Assembly: GCA_964441235.1 (NCBI GenBank)
Contig: CAYTUQ010000025.1
Coordinates: 1-51,315 of the forward strand
Direction of reading: 5' to 3'
From: BS750m-G69 sp964441235
Lineage (GTDB): Bacteria; Fidelibacterota; UBA2242
DNA length: 51,315 bases
Part shown: positions 43,161 through 51,315 of the stretch, piece after piece
Position numbering within the stretch: position 1 is the first letter of the stretch
Layout of the letters: each line of letters starts with the position of its first letter
Notes under the pieces: model-generated
Database searches by the model: none
What the model saw: the letters and a program-made list of their open reading frames with translations, nothing else
What the model was told of the DNA's origin: nothing
Made by a program: the position numbers and the translations under genes

Positions 43161-43763
43161 ATGAAGATGCAACTATCACCCAAAAAACAGCGATTTTTGG
43201 ACTTTATCCAGAGTTTCGCCAGTGATAACAGACGAGCACCTACTTTCAAAGAAATAATGGACGGCTTAAATATTAAATCTTTAGGCACTATAAATTGGTA
43301 TGTCAATGAATTGGAAAGTTCCGGCGCTCTCAAGCGGACAAGAGGTTACAATGGAAAACGGGCACTTTCGGTGGAACAGCGGCAAGATAATACTTTACCT
43401 TTACTCGGACTAATTGCTGCTGGTTATCCTTTGGAGGCAATTGAAAACAGAGAACTTATTGAAGTATTCCCCTCCTATACTCACCCGGATAATTATGTAC
43501 TAAAAGTCAAAGGTAATTCCCTGATTGAAGATAATATTCAAGATGGAGATTATGTCATCATCCGCAATAAACCTGATGCAGAATACGGGCAAACAGTCGT
43601 TGCTTTTATCAATAATGAGGCAACACTGAAACGTTATTATCCTAAACCAACTGGTATTGAATTACATCCACGTAACCCGGAGTATGATATTATTCATGTC
43701 AGACCGGAAGATGAATTTAGAATTGGTGGCATTGTATTATTTGTGTTTAGAAAATATGACTAA
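43161..43763 (+). CDS. lexA: LexA-type SOS repressor
   Basis: 200 aa. The N-terminal winged helix-turn-helix (residues 5-70: KQRFLDFIQSFASDNRRAPT then FKEIMDGLNIKSLGTINWYV) is followed by the S24 autoprotease. The cleavage site is Ala87-Gly88 (LIAAGYP), nucleophile Ser120 (KGNSLIED, where GxSM is usual) and Lys157 (ATLKRYYP). RecA filaments on damaged DNA should trigger self-cleavage and release the genes behind it. It lies 2 bases before the ImuB-like gene, so it is the first gene of the mutasome operon. It may be a dedicated second LexA. Confidence 0.93.
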   Translation: MKMQLSPKKQRFLDFIQSFASDNRRAPTFKEIMDGLNIKSLGTINWYVNELESSGALKRTRGYNGKRALSVEQRQDNTLPLLGLIAAGYPLEAIENRELIEVFPSYTHPDNYVLKVKGNSLIEDNIQDGDYVIIRNKPDAEYGQTVVAFINNEATLKRYYPKPTGIELHPRNPEYDIIHVRPEDEFRIGGIVLFVFRKYD

Positions 43764-43765
43764 TT

Positions 43766-44998
43766 ATGGACAGGTCTGTATTTCATATAAGGTTAAAAGA
43801 TTTTGAACTTCAAGTAGAGCAAATGTTAGATTCCAGCCTTCGCAATCGCCCCATTGCTATTATTTCTTCCAATCAGCAGAACGGGACGATTATTTCAGTA
43901 TCTAAAGAAGCTAGTGAAGAGGGTTTGCAAAAAGGATTAAAAGTCTCTCTTGCTCGAAAGATGTCGCATAGCGTAGTACTTTTACCCTACAATTCCATTC
44001 TGTATTCTAAAATGCACCGATATATCTATAAGACATTGTCTGTTTATTCTCCTGCTATTGAACCTACTGTCTTTGGACAATACTACATTGACATGACGGG
44101 GATGGATAATATTTATAAAAATAATATCCAGGCGGGATACTTAATATCAAATAACATCCATTCCAGAGCAAATCTAAATAGTCTAATCGGTATTAGCGCT
44201 AACAAACTGGTCAGCCGCATTTCCACTGCCGTAGTACCTGAAAACATTTACAAAATTGAGCCTGGCAGTGAACCTCGCTTTCTTGCTCCACTGCAATCGG
44301 AGGTTTTACCATCAGTACAAGAAAAACCCGTGAATAGGATTGTCAAGTTTTTATTCCTTCAGCAGGTAAAAAATATCCAGGAGGTAGTTTCAGATTCGGA
44401 ATCGGGTCAAATACTCTTTGGTCGGCATTACCGAAAAATACGGATGGAAGCCAATGGTCAGGACAGATCCGTAGTAAAGTCACCTAAATTACGCGACCAT
44501 ATCATTGAGCAAACAGTTCTGGATGCGGATACAAACGACGAGGCAATATTAACAGTAGTGGTAAAAAATCTTGCCGAGCAGGTAGCATACCAGCTTCGAC
44601 AAAAACGACAGGTCTCAAAATCAGTTACCTTAGAGGTTCACTATACGGATGGCTATAAAAATGCCAGGAAAGGGTCCCTCCTGCTCAACGATGACAAATC
44701 TGTGACTGATACATCTATTGATTTATTCGTTCAAGCCAACTATCGCCGGAATCGTATTCGATCTATCCTTATTGATGTTACCGATTTACATCCCGCTTCC
44801 GCACAACTGGATATATTCAGGGATGAAAGAAATAATAAACTATCTGCTACATTGGATAAAATTCGCAAGAAATACGAGTTTTCCAGTATATGCACAGCAT
44901 CTGAATTGATGATTCCGAAAGTTACCCGGAAAAAATCTTCGCCACCGATAGCGCAGAAAGCAAATTATAGCTATTCGCAATTGGCGTATTATGGGTAA
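43766..44998 (+). CDS. imuB: ImuB-like, catalytically dead Y-family DNA polymerase
   Basis: 410 aa with the palm, finger, thumb and little-finger layout of DinB/UmuC. The metal-binding residues are gone: the first motif reads FHIRLKDF (Arg9 where polymerases have Asp), and the DE pair before the (I/L)D(M/L)TG strand is Gly104-Gln105 (VFGQYYIDMTG). A beta-clamp-binding motif QLDIF lies at 347-351. Loss of catalysis with a kept clamp motif is the hallmark of ImuB, which recruits DnaE2 to stalled forks. Its place between lexA and a DnaE2-type gene supports this. The symbol is by analogy. Confidence 0.82.
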   Translation: MDRSVFHIRLKDFELQVEQMLDSSLRNRPIAIISSNQQNGTIISVSKEASEEGLQKGLKVSLARKMSHSVVLLPYNSILYSKMHRYIYKTLSVYSPAIEPTVFGQYYIDMTGMDNIYKNNIQAGYLISNNIHSRANLNSLIGISANKLVSRISTAVVPENIYKIEPGSEPRFLAPLQSEVLPSVQEKPVNRIVKFLFLQQVKNIQEVVSDSESGQILFGRHYRKIRMEANGQDRSVVKSPKLRDHIIEQTVLDADTNDEAILTVVVKNLAEQVAYQLRQKRQVSKSVTLEVHYTDGYKNARKGSLLLNDDKSVTDTSIDLFVQANYRRNRIRSILIDVTDLHPASAQLDIFRDERNNKLSATLDKIRKKYEFSSICTASELMIPKVTRKKSSPPIAQKANYSYSQLAYYG

Positions 44999-45006
44999 AG
45001 CAAATA

Positions 45007-45034
45007 AATATCAAATTGCAAATATCAAATTGCA
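45007..45034 (+). repeat. Perfect 14-bp tandem duplication
   Basis: AATATCAAATTGCA occurs twice back to back in the 114-base gap between the ImuB-like and DnaE2-type genes. Further CAATTTGAAATTTGAAAT follows near 45078-45097. It is part of a common AT-rich spacer word family. No promoter is evident. Confidence 0.6.
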
Positions 45035-45112
45035 AAATGTATCATAGAAAGACATTATTGAGATGCGAAGTAAAATTTTCAATTTGAAATTTGAAATGTT
45101 TTTAGGTCAATT

Positions 45113-48100
45113 ATGTTTACTCATCTAAACGTTCATTCTACCTTTTCTAAAATGTCCGGCACTGCGACACCCAGGCAGATAATCGAACGTGCCAAAGCAT
45201 ATCATCAAAGTCACTTAGCCCTCACAGAAATTAATGGGTTATGGGGATTTATCCGTTTTGTACAGATCGCTAGAGATAACAACATACAACCAATAGCCGG
45301 AACGAACATTATTACTGCAACTGATGATATAATCCTCTTAGCAGAAAATCAATCCGGCTATGAAAATATATGCAGAGCAATTTCTAAAGTTCATGACAAT
45401 CCGAATCTGTCAATTTCGGAGATACTCAAACATAACTACAAAGGTATATTTGTTTTAGCCCATCAGGAAAATACATTGAAACAACTATCGCAGTTCATAT
45501 CGGATACTCATCTGTTTGTTGAATTGCGGTATGGTGTTACAGAGCATGAAGCAAAACGCTTATCGGGAAAATTTAACTTAGAGATAGTAGCTACGGGAGA
45601 TGCTTATTTTTTGCAACCTGAAGATCAAAAAACACATAAGATTCTTCGGGCAATTGATAAGAACCTCACTTTATCTCAATTAAAATCCAAAGACTACAAA
45701 AGCGAACAGCACTACTTTCGTTCTGAGAAAGAAATGATTAATCTTTTTCCAAACAGTCTGGATGCTATTAACAATGCGCAATATTTAGCAGAGCGATGTA
45801 AAACTAATTGGACTTATGTTAATACAATTTTCCCCGGAATGTCTCTCAAGGAAACGCATCATGCTAATAAGAAACTAAGAGAAATTGTGTATCAAGGTGT
45901 AAAAAAGCGATATGGCAAAATCTCTGAGGCTGTTAAAAAACGAATTGAATATGAATTGTCAATTATCATACAAAAAGGATTTGCTCCCTATTTTTTAGTT
46001 GTATGGGATATTGTCAAGCAAACTCGAGCTACTATTGGTAGAAGATCGGGTGCAGCCTCTATTGTCAGTTATTGTCTGTTTATTACTCAGGTCGATCCAA
46101 TTAAGTACAATCTCTGTTTTGAGCGTTTTATTCATCCTGAACGTGTAGATATGCCGGATATTGACGTTGATTTTCCCTGGGATGAGCGGAATGATATTCT
46201 GGATTATATCTTCAAAAAGTATGGTTTAGAGCGTACAGCAATGGTATCCAATCAGGTCTTTATGCAGCCCAGATCATCTATTCGGGAAGTAAGCAAGGTG
46301 TATGGGCTTTCCAATGAGGAGATTAAAGCGGTAACTAAACGGATTGGGTATCACCGTCATCTCTCTAATATGGTTGAATGGATCAGAACTGATAACCGCT
46401 TTCAAAACCTGGATATAGATGATACACTTAAAGAAATACTTGAAGAGAGTGAAAAGGTCATAGGTGTTTTCCAGTACTCTTCAGTACATCCGGGTGGAGT
46501 AATTATTGTACCTGATGAAATTCGAAAGTACGTACCCGTACTAATAGCAACTAAGGGCGTACAGATAGTTGAATGGGAAAAAGATCAGGTAGAAGATTCC
46601 AGGCTGTTGAAAATAGACATTTTAGGCAATCGTTCACTGGCAGTTGTACGAGATACATTGAAACAGATTGGCATTTACCGAAATGAGTATATGAATTATC
46701 ACACAATTCAGGCTGTTGGTGACCCAAAAACGGAAGCACTCATGAAAGCCGGACGGACTATGGGTATCTTTTATATTGAAAGCCCTGCTACGCGTCAACT
46801 TCTGGCTAAAGCAGGCGTTGTTAACTTTGAACATGTGGTTATCTACTCTTCGATCATCCGTCCTGCTGCAAATCGTTATATCAATATTATGCTTGAAAGG
46901 ATTCACGGCAAACCTTGGAAACTATTACATCCTGACCTTAAATGTTTGAATGAAAGTTACGGCATTATGGTTTACGAGGAGCAGGTCTCTATGGTTGCCA
47001 GAGATATTGCCGGATTCAGTTACGCTGAATCTGATTATCTACGGAAGATAATTTCAAGACCTTCACTTGAACATTTGGTTCCCTACTGGAAGAGAAAGTT
47101 TATTAGTGGTGCTATACGTCGTGGTTATTCTGAAGAACTGGCAATAACGCTTTGGGAGATGATACAGTCATTTTCCGGTTATTCTTTTTGCAAACCGCAT
47201 TCCGCTTCGTATGCGATGTTATCTTTTACCTGTGCCTATCTAAAAGCCCATTATCCAGCGGAATTTCTTGCAGCTGTTATTACAAATCAGGGTGGATATT
47301 ATTCCACCTATGCTTATTTAAGTGAGGCGAGAAGATTTGGTATTCGCATACTGCCGCCACATATCAACTTCAGTGGCCGTGAATATAAAGGCAGAAAAAA
47401 CAAAATACGTATGGGATTTATGGCTATTAAAGGGTTACAACAAAAGTGCATTAATGCCATTTTAAAAGAGCGAAAGGCGGGCTACTTTAAATCATTAGAT
47501 GATTTTCTCATAAGGACAGACATTGATTTTGCAGATGCTATGCTATTGACCAATGCTGGCTGTTTCAATGAATTGGAACCGGAACTCACTCACAAAGAAA
47601 TTGCTTTTAAAGTGGCGAGTTTCTATTTACAGGAAGGTGAAAGAAAATCCACTCAAATATCTATTAGTAAAAAACTGTTAAGCCACGATCAAAAACTTAT
47701 GCTGGAAATAGAATCATTTGGCTTTCCTATATCCGAGCACCCATTAACAAAATATTTACCTATATTTAATAATAAAATAAAAAAGGCTAAAGATTTATCT
47801 AAGTACTTAGGGCAGACAATTAATCTTGCCGGTGTGTATATTACCCGAAAAGTGACCACTACGAAAAAACGGGAACCTATGGAATTTGTTACTTTTGAGG
47901 ATGAAACGGATATCTATGAGTGCATAATGTTCCCAAAAGTCTTTACGGAATACAGCGATCTGCTCAATTGGGAAACATTGTTTGTATTGCGAGGTAAAGT
48001 TGAAAAAGCATTTGGCGTATATACAGTTACCATTGAAAAATTAGCCAGCCTTCAGCGAATGGTTGAGAAATTAAAGCGAAAACATCACGATAAAATTGTA

Positions 48101-48136
48101 AATTATTCTTCAATGATATGTAATGCATATAATTAA
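45113..48136 (+). CDS. dnaE2: Error-prone DNA polymerase III alpha-type subunit (DnaE2/ImuC)
   Basis: 1007 aa C-family polymerase, shorter than replicative DnaE (about 1160) and in the DnaE2 range. The N-terminal PHP domain has decayed metal ligands: THLNVHSTFS (HxH has become HxN) and LALTEINGLWG where active PHP domains have TDH. The polymerase triad is intact: Asp351 and Asp353 in PDIDVDF, and Asp502 in LKIDILG. HPGGVIIV and FCKPHSASYAMLSF are family strings. A C-terminal OB fold ends the protein (INLAGVYITRKVTTTKKREP). It probably does translesion synthesis with the ImuB-like protein. Confidence 0.92.
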   Translation: MFTHLNVHSTFSKMSGTATPRQIIERAKAYHQSHLALTEINGLWGFIRFVQIARDNNIQPIAGTNIITATDDIILLAENQSGYENICRAISKVHDNPNLSISEILKHNYKGIFVLAHQENTLKQLSQFISDTHLFVELRYGVTEHEAKRLSGKFNLEIVATGDAYFLQPEDQKTHKILRAIDKNLTLSQLKSKDYKSEQHYFRSEKEMINLFPNSLDAINNAQYLAERCKTNWTYVNTIFPGMSLKETHHANKKLREIVYQGVKKRYGKISEAVKKRIEYELSIIIQKGFAPYFLVVWDIVKQTRATIGRRSGAASIVSYCLFITQVDPIKYNLCFERFIHPERVDMPDIDVDFPWDERNDILDYIFKKYGLERTAMVSNQVFMQPRSSIREVSKVYGLSNEEIKAVTKRIGYHRHLSNMVEWIRTDNRFQNLDIDDTLKEILEESEKVIGVFQYSSVHPGGVIIVPDEIRKYVPVLIATKGVQIVEWEKDQVEDSRLLKIDILGNRSLAVVRDTLKQIGIYRNEYMNYHTIQAVGDPKTEALMKAGRTMGIFYIESPATRQLLAKAGVVNFEHVVIYSSIIRPAANRYINIMLERIHGKPWKLLHPDLKCLNESYGIMVYEEQVSMVARDIAGFSYAESDYLRKIISRPSLEHLVPYWKRKFISGAIRRGYSEELAITLWEMIQSFSGYSFCKPHSASYAMLSFTCAYLKAHYPAEFLAAVITNQGGYYSTYAYLSEARRFGIRILPPHINFSGREYKGRKNKIRMGFMAIKGLQQKCINAILKERKAGYFKSLDDFLIRTDIDFADAMLLTNAGCFNELEPELTHKEIAFKVASFYLQEGERKSTQISISKKLLSHDQKLMLEIESFGFPISEHPLTKYLPIFNNKIKKAKDLSKYLGQTINLAGVYITRKVTTTKKREPMEFVTFEDETDIYECIMFPKVFTEYSDLLNWETLFVLRGKVEKAFGVYTVTIEKLASLQRMVEKLKRKHHDKIVNYSSMICNAYN

Positions 48137-48150
48137 AAGAGAAAATTAAA

Positions 48151-48840
48151 ATGTGTGGACGAAAAACACTAACTAAGGGCAAATTAGAAATTATTGAACA
48201 ACTTTCAATAGATGAATGGGACGACTCCTTTAATTACACACCAAGTTACAATATAGCACCTACCCATATAGTACCAGCACTTATTTATGATAATTACCGC
48301 ATTGTAAAACCAATGGTATGGGGTCTGATCCCCTCATGGTCCAGAGATGAAAAGAATGTTTCGATATTGATTAATGCCAGGTCCGAAACATTAACAGAAA
48401 AACCTTCATTTTCTAATCTGGTATATAAGAATCGCTGTATTATCATTAGTGACGGCTACTATGAGTGGAAGCGTGAGGGCAGTCGAAAACAGCCCTACTA
48501 CATTCATAGAAAGGATAAATCACTTATGCCAATGGCTGGATTATGGAATATCTGGAAAGCCCAAACTGGTAAAAAAATATATTCATATACAGTAATAACA
48601 ACTGAAGCAAGTTCTGAACTTTCTTATATTCACAATCGGATGCCGGTAATAATTCCTAAAAAAGACCTGAACATCTGGCTTAATTGCATGCAATATAATT
48701 ACATAGATGCCAGACAATTACTCAAACCATATCCAAATCATCTTGATTCTTATATGGTTTCAACTTATGTCAATTCTGTGAAGAATAATTCACCTAAATG
48801 CGTTGAAAAATATAGCAAAAACGATATAAATCTGTTTTAA
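48151..48840 (+). CDS. yedK: SOS response-associated peptidase (SRAP), YedK/HMCES family
   Basis: 229 aa. It shields abasic sites in single-stranded DNA by forming a thiazolidine crosslink through Cys2 (the initiator Met is removed). All active-site residues are in place: Cys2 (MCGRKTL), Asn75 (LINARSET), Glu105 (GYYEWKR) and His161 (YIHNRMPVI), nearly the same numbering as E. coli YedK. It lies 14 bases after the DnaE2-type gene in the same operon. SRAP genes are known to cluster with SOS and mutasome genes. Confidence 0.95.
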   Translation: MCGRKTLTKGKLEIIEQLSIDEWDDSFNYTPSYNIAPTHIVPALIYDNYRIVKPMVWGLIPSWSRDEKNVSILINARSETLTEKPSFSNLVYKNRCIIISDGYYEWKREGSRKQPYYIHRKDKSLMPMAGLWNIWKAQTGKKIYSYTVITTEASSELSYIHNRMPVIIPKKDLNIWLNCMQYNYIDARQLLKPYPNHLDSYMVSTYVNSVKNNSPKCVEKYSKNDINLF

Positions 48841-48851
48841 TTTTAGCTGAA

Positions 48852-51221
48852 TTACTTCACTATATTTCTAAGAATATCCACTGCAGTTTTTTTTGTACTC
48901 TTCCCTATTTCCTTTGAAGGACCAATACAAGAGGGACAGCCATCTTTACACGGGCATTTTTCAATCAGAGACAGCACATTTTGTAATAGTTCTTCGTGAG
49001 AATCATATAATAGCGGGCTAAATCCTATACCTCCCTGGTAATTATCATAAATAAAAATTGTCGGTTGAAATCTTATCAAATCATCCGGATCAAGTTTTAC
49101 AGAATGAGAATTTTCAGAAGCAGGAGTATATATTCCCCTTTGCGTAATAGTGTTCATGGCAAACCATTCTGAAGTCTTATCTCCGATAGCACGATGAATA
49201 TCATGTGTCTCACTCATTATATTCAACGCTGCTACAGAATGGAGTGCTTTGCTTATACCTAAAATTCCATCGATACATTCTGCCCTTGAATAAACCAAAT
49301 TGTCCAATATAATTTGTGGAATAGTGAACCAATATGCAGTTGTTGCCATTTCTATATCGGGAAGATTTATTTTCCCGTAACCTACATTTTCAAGTGAATA
49401 GAATTTTATTTTCTTATACCCTACAACTCGCGTAACGACTTGAACTTCACCCTGGAAAACGTCTATTTGTCCTGAGTTACGCCGCTCATCCTCACTTAAA
49501 ACTTTAACATTAGTATAATCGATTGCATCGGTATAGTAGTCTGAATCAGTTTTTCTAACATAAGCTTTACGTCCATCCCAATCCAATTCATCGACAATGT
49601 ATTGCGTTCCAGAAGCCATATAAACTGCGTCAGGAAATATTGTCATGGCTGCCGATCTATAATCCACTTCCGCAATTACTTTATTGTTTTGAGCCGTATC
49701 CACAACAACAAAATTTCCTTCGGCGATTCTTCTTAAATTCACATTTGCTGCAGGATAAACATCCTCCGACCAATACCACCGATTTCCGCTCTTATAGAGA
49801 ATTCCGCCTTCTTGTAAAAACTTAAGAATTTCTTGTAGGTCTTTCCAATTGATAGAACCAAACTTATCTCCTTCATTGAAGGGCAATTCAAAAGCTGCAC
49901 ACTTTATATGATCGACAAGTATCATAAGATTGTCCGGATTAATTCGTGCATGTTCAGGAGAACGAGAGAAAAAATATTCAGGATGCTGCATCAAAAATTG
50001 ATCAATTGGATGAGAACGAGCAATAAATACTCCCACTGCGGTTTTACCACGACGTCCAGCTCTTCCAATCTGTTGCCATGTACTGGAAATACTTCCCGGA
50101 TAACCGGCTAAAATAGCAGCGTCAAGATTTCCAATATCGATACCTAATTCCAGTGCATTAGTAGAGATTACACCTTGAGTTTCACCGCTTCGTATCCCCT
50201 TTTCTATCTCTCTACGGCGATTAGGTAGATAGCCACCGCGGTATCCGGCAATTTTTTCCGGTTGTCCCATTGATTCACGATCACTCTCGAAATCATCTTT
50301 TAGATACTTAGTTAATATTTCCACATTCAAGCGGGACAATGCAAAGACAATTGTTTGAATATTATTCTCAATGAACATTCTTGCAACATTCCGTGCCTGT
50401 TTTATATAACTGGCTCGAATACCTAATTCTTTATTGACTACAGGAGGATTATAAAAAGCGATCTTCTTAGGACTTACCGGCGCACCCGATTTCTCGACCA
50501 CTTTTATCGACTTTTCTATTAATTTTTCCGCATGCTCTCCCGGATTAGCAATAGTGGCTGAACACAAAATAAATAAAGGATCTGAGCGGTAGAATTCACA
50601 GACGCGTTTCAACCGACGGATAAGGTTTGTAAAATGCGAACCAAATACACCTCGATAGATATGCATTTCATCAATTACAACAAATTTCAGGTTATGGAAA
50701 AATTGCATCCATTTCGTATGATGTGGCAAAATACCCTGATGTAGCATATCCGGGTTGGTTATAACAATATTTCCTTGCTTTCGAATAGCCTTCCGTGCAT
50801 CTGCCGGAGTATCGCCATCAAAAGTAAATACTTTAATATCTCGCTCAAGTAATGTTACCAGGTTATGTAATTCGGTCATTTGGTCTTGACTAAGTGCTTT
50901 TGTAGGGAAAATATACAGAGCTTTTGAGAACGGATTTTGTATGATTTCCTGTAAAACTGGAAGATTATATGTCAAGGTTTTTCCCGAAGCAGTTGGCGTT
51001 ATAACTGTAAAATCCTGACGAGCCTGCGCCAATTTCCAACATTCTGCCTGATGAGAATAAAGCTGCTGAACATTCTTTTTTCTAAGCACATCTTGAATTT
51101 CAGGCAATAAATCTTTTGGAAAAGGGCTGAATTCTCCGTCAAATCCCTCTAATTCGTAAATATATTCAATATTCCTACTGATTTTTGTTTTTGTTAATAG
51201 AGCGTCTATTGTTAATGCCAT
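48852..51221 (-). CDS. mrfA: MrfA/YprA-type DEAD/DEAH helicase with DUF1998 zinc domain
   Basis: 789 aa SF2 helicase. Walker A is TASGKT (77-82), box II DEMH (184-187), motif VI QQIGRAGRRGK. The C-terminal DUF1998-like domain ends with a four-Cys zinc cluster (CPCKDGCPSCIGP). B. subtilis MrfA, with nuclease MrfB, excises mitomycin crosslinks. No mrfB-like exonuclease gene is seen next to it here. It is convergent with the SOS cassette (11 bases between the stops), so it has its own promoter, in the 42 bases before the terminal repeat or beyond the window. Confidence 0.9.
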   Translation of the reverse strand: MALTIDALLTKTKISRNIEYIYELEGFDGEFSPFPKDLLPEIQDVLRKKNVQQLYSHQAECWKLAQARQDFTVITPTASGKTLTYNLPVLQEIIQNPFSKALYIFPTKALSQDQMTELHNLVTLLERDIKVFTFDGDTPADARKAIRKQGNIVITNPDMLHQGILPHHTKWMQFFHNLKFVVIDEMHIYRGVFGSHFTNLIRRLKRVCEFYRSDPLFILCSATIANPGEHAEKLIEKSIKVVEKSGAPVSPKKIAFYNPPVVNKELGIRASYIKQARNVARMFIENNIQTIVFALSRLNVEILTKYLKDDFESDRESMGQPEKIAGYRGGYLPNRRREIEKGIRSGETQGVISTNALELGIDIGNLDAAILAGYPGSISSTWQQIGRAGRRGKTAVGVFIARSHPIDQFLMQHPEYFFSRSPEHARINPDNLMILVDHIKCAAFELPFNEGDKFGSINWKDLQEILKFLQEGGILYKSGNRWYWSEDVYPAANVNLRRIAEGNFVVVDTAQNNKVIAEVDYRSAAMTIFPDAVYMASGTQYIVDELDWDGRKAYVRKTDSDYYTDAIDYTNVKVLSEDERRNSGQIDVFQGEVQVVTRVVGYKKIKFYSLENVGYGKINLPDIEMATTAYWFTIPQIILDNLVYSRAECIDGILGISKALHSVAALNIMSETHDIHRAIGDKTSEWFAMNTITQRGIYTPASENSHSVKLDPDDLIRFQPTIFIYDNYQGGIGFSPLLYDSHEELLQNVLSLIEKCPCKDGCPSCIGPSKEIGKSTKKTAVDILRNIVK

Positions 51222-51263
51222 CTACTCTACCTGTGATTTAGTGTCCTTCTTAATCAATTTATA

Positions 51264-51315
51264 GGTTCCTTCTCAAAATGAGTGGGTAAAATAAAGGATA
51301 AGTTTTGCAAAAAGG
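51264..51315 (-). repeat. Terminal inverted repeat, right copy
   Basis: Exact reverse complement of bases 1-52. It starts 42 bases upstream of the mrfA start codon. See the left copy for interpretation. Confidence 0.9.

Noticed and set aside
42931..43164. 77-codon open frame upstream of lexA
   Set aside because: No ribosome site, no family resemblance, overlaps the lexA start and its candidate operator.

Overview
The window is AT-rich bacterial chromosome. It carries single-copy housekeeping genes (leuS, glnA, glmS, asnA, tadA, four tRNAs), clear Shine-Dalgarno sites (AGGAG type) and outer-membrane genes (TolC-like, RND, lipid-anchored adaptor), so the host is a Gram-negative (diderm) bacterium. 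The gene mix suggests an FCB-type or candidate-phylum bacterium (Calditrichota, Marinimicrobia, Cloacimonadota or KSB1 are possibilities). That placement is inference, not proof. tRNA genes do not encode CCA. Intergenic regions are long and full of small palindromic repeats. The first and last 52 bases are perfect inverted copies of each other, so the window probably ends in two opposed copies of one repeat.

Layout. 0.4-5.1 kb: an inositol-monophosphatase-family gene, a sodium:solute symporter broken by a frameshift in a run of eight G, tadA, tRNA-Ser(CGA) and a repeat-rich non-coding stretch. 5.1-11.4 kb: a TetR repressor with two copies of its likely operator, followed by a complete tripartite efflux operon (TolC-like, lipoprotein adaptor, RND pump). 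11.5-18 kb: a RelE/RHH toxin-antitoxin pair, a small Cys-rich protein, a secreted C1 peptidase, a DUF2809 membrane protein, tRNA-Gly, a GT2 glycosyltransferase, a small multidrug export protein, tRNA-Pro, tRNA-Arg(ACG), an Mth938-like protein and a metallo-beta-lactamase-fold hydrolase. 18-23.5 kb (minus strand): leuS, an FAH-family hydrolase, asnA, a DUF402 protein and mntP.

23.5-37.9 kb (minus strand) is the most unusual block, an apparent defence island read right to left. It holds a Mre11-like nuclease, a membrane-anchored Rad50/YhaN-like ATPase, hsdR, a RadC with an extra N-terminal domain, an AlbA_2/Schlafen-type ATPase, a decayed partial copy of the latter embedded in short reiterated motifs, a PD-(D/E)XK-like protein, hsdS, a KAP P-loop NTPase (split by an in-frame stop) and hsdM. 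Several start and stop codons overlap, so sub-blocks are translationally coupled. The individual families are known. This combination around a Type I restriction-modification core is the best candidate for an undescribed composite system.

38-42 kb: glnA and glmS with repeat-rich spacers. 43.1-51.2 kb is a DNA-damage block: a LexA-type repressor with a likely self-operator, a Y-family polymerase that has lost its catalytic acidic residues but keeps a clamp-binding motif (ImuB-like), an error-prone DnaE2/ImuC-type polymerase and the SRAP protein YedK. Facing them is a MrfA/YprA-type helicase. Together these look like an SOS mutasome cassette in which a LexA gene stands where imuA would normally be.
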